In this document: positions 16,087-25,921 of the stretch, one piece after another
How the letters are laid out: each line of letters begins with the position of its first letter
How positions within the stretch are numbered: the first letter of the stretch is position 1
From: Cytophagales bacterium
GTDB lineage: Bacteria > Bacteroidota > Bacteroidia > Cytophagales > Spirosomataceae
Length of the DNA: 64,000 bases
Direction of reading: 5' to 3'
Assembly: GCA_004292855.1 (NCBI GenBank)
Contig: RDXN01000044.1
Location: 45,233 to 109,232 of the forward strand
Translations under genes and position numbers: made by a program
Notes under the pieces: generated by a model
What the model was told of the DNA's origin: nothing
The model's database searches: none
What the model saw: only the letters and a program-made list of their open reading frames with translations

Positions 16087-17793
16087 CTAGTATCCCGTGT
16101 TCTGCGGGAATACCGATTTGCCATCTGCTTCCTTAGCACTCCGGTCGATCTGCGTTTGCGGAATTGGGCGGACGTTATGGATTGCCGAGATAGCAGAAGC
16201 CTGTGGGTTGTGAAGCTTTACACGCTCCACCAGCAGACCCCAACGCTTCAGGTCAATCCAGCGCGTTTGTTCACCAGCCAACTCACGGGCGCGCTCCTCA
16301 ATAATGAGTTCGAGGTTCATATCTTTGGCAGCAATCAACATGGCATCTTTCTTACCAGCCCAACCCGCCCGGAAACGAACCGCATTGATGGCTGTAACGG
16401 CATCGGCTATGTTGTTCGATTGCAGCGAGGCTTCGGCCAACATCAGATACACATCGGCAAGGCGGAACGCGAAATAGTCGCGGCTACCAGCTTCGTAGGT
16501 CAAGTCGGGACGTTTTGTGTCGAAGAATTTCTGGAGTGTCGGGAACACGGCCTCGTTGTAGGCACTTGGTACCAACACCTGGTATTTCTTGGCCGCCCGT
16601 TGTGCCTGTGTCCACTCAACGCCCGGAATAAAGATGGCCGTGTCGCCGGCAGCAAACGATACTTTAGATTTTGAGTTATCAAATGATGCTGCATTGAGGT
16701 TATTACCGGGGTTGTTACTCAACCACGTATCGCGGAACGTTTTCTTGTAGCGTGAGTCAGTGCCCCGATTAGCAATAGCAAAAACTGTATTCAACAGGTA
16801 AGCTGTTGGGCGAAGCCGCTTGAATGGACGACCGTAGAACACGTCGCGCTTCATACCGGGTTGCACGTCATACTGCATCCCAAAGTACAAGTGCAAGTTG
16901 TTACCGCCGTTTACGGCCCCAACGCCATTCGTCAGGTTCGTAAGTGGGTCTGAGGTGTATTGAACCGCAAAAACCACCTCGCTATTAACCTGATTATTTT
17001 CGTCGAACACACTGGCAAAGTCATCGAGCAGTTTGTAGCCGTAAGCTGTAGTCACATTCTTGCAGAGCGTAGCCGCCCGGCTAAAGTCGTCAGCCGCTTT
17101 AGACGACGAGTACGCTTTGGCTAACAGCACCTTTGCCAGCAATACCTCGGCAGCGGGCTTGGTAGCCCGGCCATACTCAGCAGCCTGCGCTTTGGCTTCA
17201 AGGTCTGTGATGGCTTCGTTCAGATCTTTAATGATGGCTGCATACATCTCAGCCTCCGATGCCCGCTTGGTGTCTTTGGTGGGAGCCAGTGTTTCGGTCA
17301 TACGCAGATCAACTCCACCCCAGTGCATCAGCAGCAGGTAGTAGTAATGCGCCCGCAGGAATTTGACCTCGGCTACACGCAGTTTCTTCACGGCATCGGT
17401 AACGCCCGTTACGGCTGCAGTACGATCAATAACAGCATTACAGGTGTTGATGCCCCGGTAGAGTTCATCCCAAGTTTGGGCCAGATAATCAACTGTTGGG
17501 TTGAGTTGTCCGTCATAAAAATGGAATCCTTTGTAAGAACCATCGGCTCCCGTGGCATAAATATCGGTGCCATACTCGGTCATCGTGAGGCCCTGTTGCG
17601 TGCCATAGTAGTTCCGCAGGGTCGAATAGGCAGCTCTAACGGCATCCTGATAACCTTTGGGCGTGTTGATGTAATTGTTGCCAATACCCGACACTACTTC
17701 TTCGTTCAGAACGTCTTTGCAGGACTGACCCGCCAGCAAGAGCGTAGCCAGTCCGAGAACTTTAACTGATTTTGTTATATGCTTAAGTTTCAT
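16087..17793 (-). CDS. SusD/RagB-family outer-membrane lipoprotein
   Basis: Surface nutrient-binding lipoprotein that caps its SusC partner. The 568-residue protein has an N-terminal signal with a probable lipidated Cys about residue 25 (LLAGQSCKD). It shows the alpha-helical/TPR-like SusD fold (helices such as VKKLRVAEVKFLRAHYYYLL) and the usual C-terminal RagB part: the SRDYFAFRLADVYLMLAEA block, then ELIIEERARELAGEQTRWIDLKRWG. It lies 41 bases downstream of susC in one minus-strand transcript. No glycan-degrading enzymes or sigma/anti-sigma genes are adjacent, so the substrate cannot be inferred. Confidence 0.95.
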   Translation of the reverse strand: MKLKHITKSVKVLGLATLLLAGQSCKDVLNEEVVSGIGNNYINTPKGYQDAVRAAYSTLRNYYGTQQGLTMTEYGTDIYATGADGSYKGFHFYDGQLNPTVDYLAQTWDELYRGINTCNAVIDRTAAVTGVTDAVKKLRVAEVKFLRAHYYYLLLMHWGGVDLRMTETLAPTKDTKRASEAEMYAAIIKDLNEAITDLEAKAQAAEYGRATKPAAEVLLAKVLLAKAYSSSKAADDFSRAATLCKNVTTAYGYKLLDDFASVFDENNQVNSEVVFAVQYTSDPLTNLTNGVGAVNGGNNLHLYFGMQYDVQPGMKRDVFYGRPFKRLRPTAYLLNTVFAIANRGTDSRYKKTFRDTWLSNNPGNNLNAASFDNSKSKVSFAAGDTAIFIPGVEWTQAQRAAKKYQVLVPSAYNEAVFPTLQKFFDTKRPDLTYEAGSRDYFAFRLADVYLMLAEASLQSNNIADAVTAINAVRFRAGWAGKKDAMLIAAKDMNLELIIEERARELAGEQTRWIDLKRWGLLVERVKLHNPQASAISAIHNVRPIPQTQIDRSAKEADGKSVFPQNTGY

Positions 17794-17834
17794 TGGTTCA
17801 ATGTGTTTAGGGTTATACTAACCCGAAGTCGATG

Positions 17835-20800
17835 TTAGAAACGAGCGTTCAGACCTATCGTGAATACCGATGTAGCGGGTGTAACACCGACTCCTCCGGC
17901 AGCCAAACCCGTTGTTTCGGGGTCAACGCCGTTGTATTTGCTCCGATACTCCGACCAGATAAACGGCTGCTGAATGCTCGAATACAGGCGCAACGACTCC
18001 ATACGGAGTTTGTTGGCAGTAGAAGCAGGCAGCGTATAGCCGAAGTTGATGTTTCGCAGTTTTAAGAACGTTCCATCGAAGTAGATTAACGTACTGTTAT
18101 ACACTGGGGCTTCCTGTGTGCTTTTTGGCCGAGGGAACTCATTGGTTGGGTTGTTAGGTGTCCAGTAATCAACTTTCATTTGCTGGTAACGGCCCGCCAA
18201 TGCGTTGTTGCTGCGGTGGAACTCGCTCCGAATCAGGTTGCCCACCCGTGCGAAGAAGAAGAACGACAAATCGAACCCTTTGTAGGAGAACCGGTTGGTA
18301 ACGCCCGCACTGAACTTCGGAATGTCCGACCCGATAATCACGCGGTCGTCGGCATTGATTTTGCTATCGTTGTTGGTGTCCTGTACTTTAATCTGACCTA
18401 CCTCGCTGAGATATGCCTTTGCCTGATCGGCTTCGTTAGTTTGCCAGATACCTACTTTTTTGAAGTCAAAAATAGTACTTAACGGCCGACCAATGAACCA
18501 GCCGTTCCCCACATCATCGACCTTGCCGTTATAAAGAGAAAGGATGGCTTCGGTGTTTTTGGTAAACTGGAAATCGGTTGACCATTTGAAGCCCCCGGCT
18601 GAGTTGATGTTGTACGTCGTTACGCCCAACTCAAAACCCCGGTTGCGGGTTTCGCCAACGTTGCGGGTCACAGCGTTAAAGCCAATAGAGCCGGGTAGTT
18701 GATCGGCAAGCAACAGAGCCGTTGTGTTGGTCTGATAGAATTCCATTGAGCCTTGTACGCGTCCACGGGCAAAGCTAAAGTCCAAACCAATATTTGAGGT
18801 TGCCGACGATTCCCAGCGCAAATCCGGGTTGCCAATGGTGCCGGGCCGGAAACCAAATGCCGCCGTTGAACCCCAGGCATAAGCCGTGCGATTCAACAGA
18901 CCTTGTGTTTGGTAAGGCGTTACGGCCTGATTACCTACGATACCATAACCTGCCCGGAGTTTCAGCAGATCGACCCAAGGGACACTCTTCATGAATGGCT
19001 CATTGCTGATATTCCAACCGAGAGCCAGCCCAGGGAAGTTACCATACTTGGTGTTCTCACCAAACCGGCTCGACCCGTCGCGACGAAGTGTAGCGGTCAA
19101 CAAATACTTGTCGTTGTAATCGTAGTTCACACGGCCCATATACGAGTTGATCGTCCATTCTACCAGACCGCTGCCTGTCCCCAGTACTAAGCTGGCGGCT
19201 CCCATGTTGTAAAACTGCTGGCTTTCAGCCGGCACTCCCTGTACGTTTGAAGAAAAGCCTTCAAGCTTATCACGCTGAATTGAATGCAGGGCAGTTACGT
19301 TCAAGTTGTGCTTACCACCAAACGATTTAGTATAGTTCACAATATTCTCCAGCGTCCAGTTAAAGCTGAAGTCAGTCGAGTTACCTGCTAAAGGGTCTCC
19401 TAACTTACGGGCGTTGGTTGCTGCGCCGACAAAGCGGCCCAGGCGTTGGTTCGTGAAATCGGGGCCAAAGTTGACCCGATACTTCAGTCCATCAATAACC
19501 TTTACCTCGGCAAACAGACTGTTGAAAATCCGATACCGTTTGCGTTGGTCAACCTGAGCACCCGGCACGATTTCGGCTAGTGGGTTGGTCAGCAGGGCAT
19601 CGTTGGTGGGCGAGAACATTAGGTTACCCTGATCGTCGTAAGGAACAGACAACGGGTTTTGGTTGATCGAAAACTGATACGGGTTCAGGCTTTCACCGTT
19701 CCGCAAACTGTACATCATGTAGGACGAAAGGCCAATTTTCAGAGCTTTGTTTATCTGATGGTCAATATTGGCCCGGATTGAGTAACGGGTAAAATCAAGA
19801 CCTTCGGAAATGCCTTTGTCCTGAAAGTACCCCGCCGATACATAGAACTGCGTCCGGTCGTTACCGCCCTGAATGCCAATTGAGTGATTCTGCATAACAC
19901 CGGGTTTCAGAAGCAGGCTTTGCCAGTCGGTATTGGTGCCATTGGCCAAGCCCTTTGCCACGGCGGGGTCCCCACCCAAAACGGCTACTTTCGCATCGGC
20001 AACGGGGTCAATAACGCCCGTTGGTACAGGGTTATTATTGGCATCCCTGTAGCCGCCTGTAGTCCGGTAGGCTTCCCGAACATACTCAGCGAACTCGGGT
20101 CCTGTGAACGTCTGAACCTTATCAAGCGAGTTCGATTGCCCCACGTAGGTATCATACGAAACGGTGGTTTTGCCTTTTGTGGCACCCCGTTTAGTCGTAA
20201 TCAGCACAACACCGTTGGCACCCCGCGCTCCGTAGATAGCCGTTGCGGTGGCGTCTTTCAGTACCTCCATCGACTGCACGTCGCTGGGGTTCATATCTTC
20301 GTAACCAGCAGCCAACGGAATTCCATCCACAACATAAAGTGGGTCGTTGCTCGCGCTAAACGACCGACGACCCCGAATCAGAATCCGGGGAACAGTGCCC
20401 GGCTTTGAACCCGTTTGCGTTACATCGACCCCGGCAGCACGACCTTGCAGGGCCTGACCGAGGTTTGTAATGGGCATTTCCTGAATCTCTTTAGCACCAA
20501 CAGAGGTAATGGCTCCCGTTAACTGACTCTTTTTCTGGGTACCGTAACCTACTACGACTACCTCGTTCAGCGTACGGTCGTCGGCTTTGAGCTGAAGGGT
20601 AATTTCGCTGCGGCCACCCAAATCCACTTCTTGTGCGATGAAACCCACTGATGAGAAGACCAGCGTAACATTGCCATCGGGCACCGATAGCTTCCAGTTA
20701 CCGTTGGCATCGGTTGTTGTCCCCCGAGTAGTGCCCTTTACAGCTACGTTAACACCTGGTAAGGGGCCGTTATCGTCGGATGACGTGACTCGCCCGGAAA

Positions 20801-20948
20801 CGTTGCGTTCCTGACGGTCGGAGAGATGAGAAGCAGTTCTGGTTGAGGGTGATAGAACTGCCGCCCAGGAGGGAGTACCAGCCAGCAACGACAGCAAACA
20901 GGCTGACGTTAACCAGCGGCCACTGGATGGAGTAAACGAATTCTTCAT
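17835..20948 (-). CDS. SusC/RagA-family TonB-dependent outer-membrane transporter
   Basis: TonB-dependent channel importing a large ligand with the SusD partner, 1037 residues. After the signal peptide (MKNSFTPSSG start) comes a carboxypeptidase-regulatory-like domain (NVSGRVTSSDDNGPLPGVNV), the TonB-box/linker LNEVVVVGYGTQKK, and the plug with the SusC signature (DPLYVVDGIPL, ATAIYGARGANGVVLITTKRG). A 22-strand-type barrel ends in an aromatic F (IGLNARF). An in-frame TTG at 21005 exists, but ATG 20948 gives a normal signal peptide. No clear TAnnTTTG promoter was found upstream on the minus strand. Confidence 0.95.
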   Translation of the reverse strand: MKNSFTPSSGRWLTSACLLSLLAGTPSWAAVLSPSTRTASHLSDRQERNVSGRVTSSDDNGPLPGVNVAVKGTTRGTTTDANGNWKLSVPDGNVTLVFSSVGFIAQEVDLGGRSEITLQLKADDRTLNEVVVVGYGTQKKSQLTGAITSVGAKEIQEMPITNLGQALQGRAAGVDVTQTGSKPGTVPRILIRGRRSFSASNDPLYVVDGIPLAAGYEDMNPSDVQSMEVLKDATATAIYGARGANGVVLITTKRGATKGKTTVSYDTYVGQSNSLDKVQTFTGPEFAEYVREAYRTTGGYRDANNNPVPTGVIDPVADAKVAVLGGDPAVAKGLANGTNTDWQSLLLKPGVMQNHSIGIQGGNDRTQFYVSAGYFQDKGISEGLDFTRYSIRANIDHQINKALKIGLSSYMMYSLRNGESLNPYQFSINQNPLSVPYDDQGNLMFSPTNDALLTNPLAEIVPGAQVDQRKRYRIFNSLFAEVKVIDGLKYRVNFGPDFTNQRLGRFVGAATNARKLGDPLAGNSTDFSFNWTLENIVNYTKSFGGKHNLNVTALHSIQRDKLEGFSSNVQGVPAESQQFYNMGAASLVLGTGSGLVEWTINSYMGRVNYDYNDKYLLTATLRRDGSSRFGENTKYGNFPGLALGWNISNEPFMKSVPWVDLLKLRAGYGIVGNQAVTPYQTQGLLNRTAYAWGSTAAFGFRPGTIGNPDLRWESSATSNIGLDFSFARGRVQGSMEFYQTNTTALLLADQLPGSIGFNAVTRNVGETRNRGFELGVTTYNINSAGGFKWSTDFQFTKNTEAILSLYNGKVDDVGNGWFIGRPLSTIFDFKKVGIWQTNEADQAKAYLSEVGQIKVQDTNNDSKINADDRVIIGSDIPKFSAGVTNRFSYKGFDLSFFFFARVGNLIRSEFHRSNNALAGRYQQMKVDYWTPNNPTNEFPRPKSTQEAPVYNSTLIYFDGTFLKLRNINFGYTLPASTANKLRMESLRLYSSIQQPFIWSEYRSKYNGVDPETTGLAAGGVGVTPATSVFTIGLNARF

Positions 20949-21112
20949 AGGAATTTTTTCCGTGAAACTGAATATAGAATGAACAGAATTGACCTTTTCT
21001 GTCAAAGAACTGGCTTATTCCCATCTACTACTTGCGTATGCCTATTTAAGACTACCTTAATGTAAGCCCCTCTTACCGCTTATTGATTCTATACGCCATT
21101 GAGCCTTTGTGG

Positions 21113-21144
21113 TTGTGAGTCAGCTTACAAGCCTATTATTTTTG
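21113..21144 (+). promoter_or_regulatory. Bacteroidota sigma-A type promoter for the ABC operon
   Basis: TTG at 21113-21115, 21-base spacer, TATTTTTG at 21137-21144 (perfect TAnnTTTG). The start of transcription would be about 15 bases before the ATG at 21166. Confidence 0.65.
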
Positions 21145-21165
21145 GCAAACTCCCAATCGTATTCT

Positions 21166-22044
21166 ATGCAACTGACTATCCAAAATCTCTCCAAGACTTA
21201 TGCAAATGGTGTGAAAGCACTTGATAACGTCTCACTAACAATACCTACTGGTATGTATGGCCTGTTAGGGCAGAACGGAGCCGGTAAATCGACCCTTATG
21301 CGTACGCTTGCCACCCTTCAGGATGCCGACAGCGGCTCTGCCCAGTTAGCTAACATTGATGTATTAAAAGACAAAGAGACCGTCCGGCGAATGCTGGGTT
21401 ATTTGCCGCAGGAGTTTGGTGTGTACCCAAAAGTGTCGTCGACCGATCTGCTGGACCATTTCGCCATTCTGAAGGGCATCACCAATGGCCGCGAGCGGAA
21501 AGAACTCGTTGAGGCCCTGCTTCACCGCGTAAACCTCTACGAACACCGCAAAAAAGCCGTTAGTAGTTACTCAGGCGGTATGAAACAGCGGTTTGGCATT
21601 GCCCAAGCCCTTATTGGCGACCCCAAGCTCATTATCGTCGATGAACCCACGGCGGGCCTTGACCCCGGCGAGCGCAACCGCTTTTATAACTTACTATCGG
21701 AGATTGGCGAGAATGTCATTGTGATTCTCTCCACGCACATCGTTCAGGACGTGATGGAACTCTGTAACAATATGGCCATTATTCATCAGGGGCGGGTTTT
21801 GTATGGCGGATCGCCACAAGCAGCCGTGAAGTCGTTGGATGGTAAAATCTGGGCGAAGTCGATCAGCAAAGCCGACCTGCCTACTTACCAGCAAACGCAC
21901 ACAGTGATCTCGAACAAGCTGGTAGCCGGAAAACCGCTGATTCACGTACTAAGCGAGGGACGACCCAGCGACGGCTTTGAGCAGGCGTCGCCCGATTTGG
22001 AAGATGTGTTCTTTTCAACCATAAACGCCGGTGCCCATGTTTAA
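21166..22044 (+). CDS. ABC transporter ATP-binding protein
   Basis: ATPase subunit of an ABC-2 type exporter. The 292-residue protein has Walker A GQNGAGKST (about 35-43), a Q-loop region (LPQEFGVYP), the signature YSGGMKQR, Walker B LIIVDEPTAGLDP and the H-loop STHIVQD. The open frame extends upstream to 21109, but ATG 21166 (MQLTIQNLSK) follows the promoter and is the family-like start. Its last bases overlap the ATG of the permease-peptidase fusion, so the two are coupled. The cargo is unknown. Confidence 0.93.
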   Translation: MQLTIQNLSKTYANGVKALDNVSLTIPTGMYGLLGQNGAGKSTLMRTLATLQDADSGSAQLANIDVLKDKETVRRMLGYLPQEFGVYPKVSSTDLLDHFAILKGITNGRERKELVEALLHRVNLYEHRKKAVSSYSGGMKQRFGIAQALIGDPKLIIVDEPTAGLDPGERNRFYNLLSEIGENVIVILSTHIVQDVMELCNNMAIIHQGRVLYGGSPQAAVKSLDGKIWAKSISKADLPTYQQTHTVISNKLVAGKPLIHVLSEGRPSDGFEQASPDLEDVFFSTINAGAHV

Positions 22045-25000
22045 GCACATCTTTACGTTTGAGATCCGCTATTGGCTCCGGCAACCGATGGTGTGGGTAT
22101 TTATGTTCGTGAACATCCTGATGTTCACCTGGGCCACAGCCTCCGACGATCTAACGATTGGGGGTTCGTTTGGCAATATTTTCAAGAACGCGCCTTACGT
22201 TATTCAAAATCAATTTGGGGTCTGGAGCATTTTCGCCCTGCTCATGACCACCGCCTTTGTGCAGAGCGCGGCCACCCGCGATTTCAGCTACAAAACGAGT
22301 CAGATTGTCTTCTCGTCGCCCATCAGCAAACTGGCGTATCTGGCAGGGCGTTTCCTGGGTTCGTACATCGTTGCATTGATTCCGTTTTTGGGGATCTCCA
22401 TTGGAATTCTGTTTGGGCAATGGGTTGGTATCATTACAGGAGCTACTGAGGCCGAGCGGTATGGACCCATTGTTTGGTCGGCCCACGCGAACAGCTTTCT
22501 CACAATGGCCATTCCGAACACCTTTTTATCGGGGGCATTTATTTTTATGTTGGCTGTGCTCACCCGCTCGTCGATCACGGCGTTTATTGGGGCCATTGTG
22601 TTGCTCGTGGCGCAATTGATCGCAGGCAACTTCCTGAGCGACGTGGAATATGAGCACTTAGCCGTTTATTTCGACGCGCTCGGTTTCGGTCCATTCCAAC
22701 TCGTTACGAAATACTGGACGGTTAACGACAAAAACACCCTTTCGGTTGGGTTAGGATATCCGCAAATGCTCCTCAATCGGGCTATTTGGGTAGGCGTGGG
22801 TGTTCTGTTGTTGGCACTGGCCTACGTGCGGTTCTCGTTTGAAGAAAAATCGAAGGCCGTCAAAAAATCAAAACGCGATTCATTACCCGACGATGCCGCA
22901 AGCAAGGCCGTTTTTGCGCCCTTGCGCCCGTTACCCGTTGTTACGCAACACACAGGATACGGCGTACAATGGGCGCAGATGATCCGGGTGTTCAAAACCG
23001 ATTTTGTCGGAACCATAAAGGGGACAGCCTTCATTGTCATTCTGTTTGCGGGCTTGCTGAACATGGGCTTTTCGCTGCAATATGCCGACAAGTTTTATGG
23101 GCTGACCTCATACCCCGTCACCTATCAGATTATTCAACAGATTCACAGTACGATTGTGCTGTTTTTGTCAGCAATCATCATCTTCTATTCAGGCGCATTG
23201 ATCTGGAAGGAGCGCGACGCCGATTTGGATCAGATTTACGATTCGATGCCCCACCGCAATTGGTCGGTGTTTGTAGGCAAGGCCCTCGCTATGGTTGGTA
23301 TCCTGGCTATTGTTATGGTCCTGTGCCTGCTGGCGGGTGTCGCGACGCAGGCCTTGAAAGGCTACACAAACTTCGACTGGAAACAGTACCTCACCGAGTT
23401 TTTCGTGCTCGACATCCTGCGTTTCATTCCGGTCATTGTGCTGTCGATGCTCATCCACACGCTGGTCAATAATAAATACGTGGCGTTTTTTGCTGTGGTT
23501 GTCGTGCTGATCGCTAACCTATATATATGGGAGCCACTCGACGTGCAAAGCAATCTGGTGCAGTTCAATGCCTCGCCTAACCATACGTACTCCGACATGA
23601 ATGGCTACGGCCCATTCGTCGAAACGTTTGCCTGGTTCAGGGGGTACTGGCTTTTGTGGACGGCTTTACTCACCATGGTCGCCATTTTATTCTGGGTGCG
23701 GGGGAAAGACACCGCCTGGCGCAATCGCTTCATGTCGGCTCAGGCGGCTTTAGCCGGACCAAACCGGCTCATCGTGGGTGGATTAGTCTTTGCGTTGATT
23801 GGCGTTGGTAGCTGGATTTTTTACAACACCAAGGTTTTGAACACCTACGAGACAGGCAAAGCAGGCGAGAAACGAATGGTTGCCTATGAGAAGGCGTACA
23901 AAAAATACCAGAACCGACCACAGCCCCGCATCACCGACGTCAAATATGACATTGCTGTTTACCCAGAAGAGCGCAATCTGACGGTGAAAGGTACCATGCA
24001 ACTGGTGAATCGAAGCAGTTTTCCCATCGACTCCATTTTTGTGTCATTGCCGAACCGTTTAGCCTATACGTTGTCGATTGACCGGGCTAAACCCGTATTG
24101 AATGACGACAAGTTACAATTCCAGATTTACAAGCTCAACCCCGCCCTTGCCCCCGGCGACTCGATGGGTATGCAGTTCGTAACGAAGCGAATCCGACAGG
24201 GTTTTGAGAACGAAGTGCAGTTTACAAAGCAGATTAACGAGAACGGTTCGTTCTTCGACAGCTACGATATCTGTCCGCAAATTGGCTATCAGGAAGCAGG
24301 CGAGTTGGGCGATAAGAACGACCGCCGGAAGTATGACCTCCCCGAACGTGCCCGGATGCCTGCCCTCACGCGCAACTGCACCGACAAGTGCATGAACACC
24401 TATCTGAACAACAACGCCGATTGGGTGATGGTCGAAACCACCATCAGCACCTCACCCGACCAAATCGCGGTGGCTCCCGGCTCGTTGTTGAAAGAGTGGA
24501 AGCAGAACGATGAACAGGGCAAGCCCCGACGGTATTTCCAATACAAACTCGACCATCCATCGCTCAATTTTTATTCGTTTATCTCTGCCCGGTACGAGGT
24601 GAATCGAAGTAAGTGGAATGGGATCGATGTGGAGGTGTATTACGACAAACAGCATCCCTACAACGTGCGGAACATGAGTGAGTCAGTCAAAAACTCGCTG
24701 ACTTATTTCACGGAAAACTTTGGGCCATACCGCCACAAACAAGCCCGTATAATCGAATTTCCGCGTTATGCCCGGTTTGCGCAGGCGTTTCCTGGCACCA
24801 TGCCCTATTCAGAGGCTATTGGTTTTATTTCAAAAATTGACCCGGAAACCGACGTTGACATGGTCAAATACGTGGTGGCGCATGAGATGGGGCACCAATG
24901 GTGGGCGCATCAGGTGGTAGGTGCCGAGATGCAGGGGGCAACGTTGCTCTCGGAAACGCTCGCGCAATACTCGGCTTTGATGGTGATGCAAAAGGCGTAT

Positions 25001-25663
25001 GGACGTGACCGTATGAAGCGGTTTTTGAGTTTTGAGGTTGACCGCTACTTAGACTCGCGGGGTTCGGAGTCGCAAAAGGAGGTGCCGCTCGAAAAGGTCG
25101 AGAACCAGGGGTATATTCATTACCAGAAGGGAAGCCTGGTTATGTTCAACCTGAAAGAAATGCTGGGTGAGAAAACGGTGAATACCGCCCTGCGCGATTT
25201 AGTCCAAAACTACGCCTACCGCAAGCCGCCCTATCCGAACGCCTATGCACTCGTAGATCGCTTAAAGTCTAATACGCCCGACTCACTCCAATATCTGATT
25301 AAGGACCTGTTTGAGCAGATGACCATTTTCAACAACCGAGCTACGGCAGCATCAGCCAAAAAGCTGAGCGATGGTCAATATGAGGTCACGGTCTCGGTTC
25401 AAACCGAGAAATACCGCGCCGACTCACTTGGCCGCGAGACGCCCGCCCGCCTGAACGATTGGATCGACGTAGGTGTGTACGGCAAACCAGCTACGGGAAA
25501 GAAACAAGGCAAATTGTTAGCCGTTCGGCGCGAGCGGTTTAACAAAAAAGAGGGAACCTACACGTTCAGGGTTAAGGAAGAACCCTACGAAGCGGGCGTT
25601 GATCCGATTAGTTTTTTGGTCGACCGGATGCCGGGGGACAACTTGAAGCGAATAACGTTGTGA
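22037..25663 (+). CDS. ABC-2 permease fused to an M1-family metallopeptidase
   Basis: Fusion of 1208 residues. Residues about 1-600 hold two sets of hydrophobic helices of an ABC-2 permease (first set starting KHIFTFEIRYWLRQPMVWVF, second set after about 310). The C-terminal half is an M1 aminopeptidase-like domain with the zinc motif HEMGHQWW (about 949) and the downstream Glu in LLSETLAQY. The exopeptidase GxMEN motif is replaced by a less typical PGTMPYSEAIGF, so substrate specificity may differ. This architecture is known in Bacteroidota annotations but has no assigned role. ATG 22037 lies inside the end of the ATPase gene. It may export and process peptides, or act in envelope maintenance (inference). 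Confidence 0.88.
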   Translation: MFKHIFTFEIRYWLRQPMVWVFMFVNILMFTWATASDDLTIGGSFGNIFKNAPYVIQNQFGVWSIFALLMTTAFVQSAATRDFSYKTSQIVFSSPISKLAYLAGRFLGSYIVALIPFLGISIGILFGQWVGIITGATEAERYGPIVWSAHANSFLTMAIPNTFLSGAFIFMLAVLTRSSITAFIGAIVLLVAQLIAGNFLSDVEYEHLAVYFDALGFGPFQLVTKYWTVNDKNTLSVGLGYPQMLLNRAIWVGVGVLLLALAYVRFSFEEKSKAVKKSKRDSLPDDAASKAVFAPLRPLPVVTQHTGYGVQWAQMIRVFKTDFVGTIKGTAFIVILFAGLLNMGFSLQYADKFYGLTSYPVTYQIIQQIHSTIVLFLSAIIIFYSGALIWKERDADLDQIYDSMPHRNWSVFVGKALAMVGILAIVMVLCLLAGVATQALKGYTNFDWKQYLTEFFVLDILRFIPVIVLSMLIHTLVNNKYVAFFAVVVVLIANLYIWEPLDVQSNLVQFNASPNHTYSDMNGYGPFVETFAWFRGYWLLWTALLTMVAILFWVRGKDTAWRNRFMSAQAALAGPNRLIVGGLVFALIGVGSWIFYNTKVLNTYETGKAGEKRMVAYEKAYKKYQNRPQPRITDVKYDIAVYPEERNLTVKGTMQLVNRSSFPIDSIFVSLPNRLAYTLSIDRAKPVLNDDKLQFQIYKLNPALAPGDSMGMQFVTKRIRQGFENEVQFTKQINENGSFFDSYDICPQIGYQEAGELGDKNDRRKYDLPERARMPALTRNCTDKCMNTYLNNNADWVMVETTISTSPDQIAVAPGSLLKEWKQNDEQGKPRRYFQYKLDHPSLNFYSFISARYEVNRSKWNGIDVEVYYDKQHPYNVRNMSESVKNSLTYFTENFGPYRHKQARIIEFPRYARFAQAFPGTMPYSEAIGFISKIDPETDVDMVKYVVAHEMGHQWWAHQVVGAEMQGATLLSETLAQYSALMVMQKAYGRDRMKRFLSFEVDRYLDSRGSESQKEVPLEKVENQGYIHYQKGSLVMFNLKEMLGEKTVNTALRDLVQNYAYRKPPYPNAYALVDRLKSNTPDSLQYLIKDLFEQMTIFNNRATAASAKKLSDGQYEVTVSVQTEKYRADSLGRETPARLNDWIDVGVYGKPATGKKQGKLLAVRRERFNKKEGTYTFRVKEEPYEAGVDPISFLVDRMPGDNLKRITL

Positions 25664-25700
25664 TAAAATAGCACCAGTAAGCATCAAACCGTGGTGATTT

Positions 25701-25730
25701 ACAAAACCCGCCGTAAGGCGGGTTTTGTTG
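25701..25730 (+). terminator. Rho-independent terminator with GNRA loop
   Basis: Perfect 12-bp stem (25701-25712 with 25717-25728) closed by GTAA, a GNRA-type tetraloop, with a T-rich 3' arm. It ends the ABC operon. Confidence 0.88.
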
Positions 25731-25863
25731 TGTTAAGGGCACTCTATTAAAAACAGAAATCCTAAACAATTTTTGCTCAACAAACGGTTAAATGAGAGTT
25801 TTAGGATGCTCTGCTTAAACCTCTTCTAAATTAAAAGAGGGGTTAAAATATCAAAAGTCAACG

Positions 25864-25895
25864 TTTGGGTAAACAGCAATCGTGCATTACTTTTG
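25864..25895 (+). promoter_or_regulatory. Promoter of the alternative complex III / oxidase operon
   Basis: TTTG at 25864-25867, 20-base spacer, TACTTTTG at 25888-25895 (perfect TAnnTTTG). The start of transcription would be about 20 bases before the ATG at 25922. Just upstream, 25759-25807 and 25820-25840 hold two weaker stem-loops without T runs, whose role is not evident. Confidence 0.75.
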
Positions 25896-25921
25896 TGTGC
25901 CAATAAAAGTTGGTAAGAATC

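Noticed and set aside
17323..17769. 148-codon plus-strand frame inside susD
   Set aside because: Antisense to an intact SusD gene with no supporting features.
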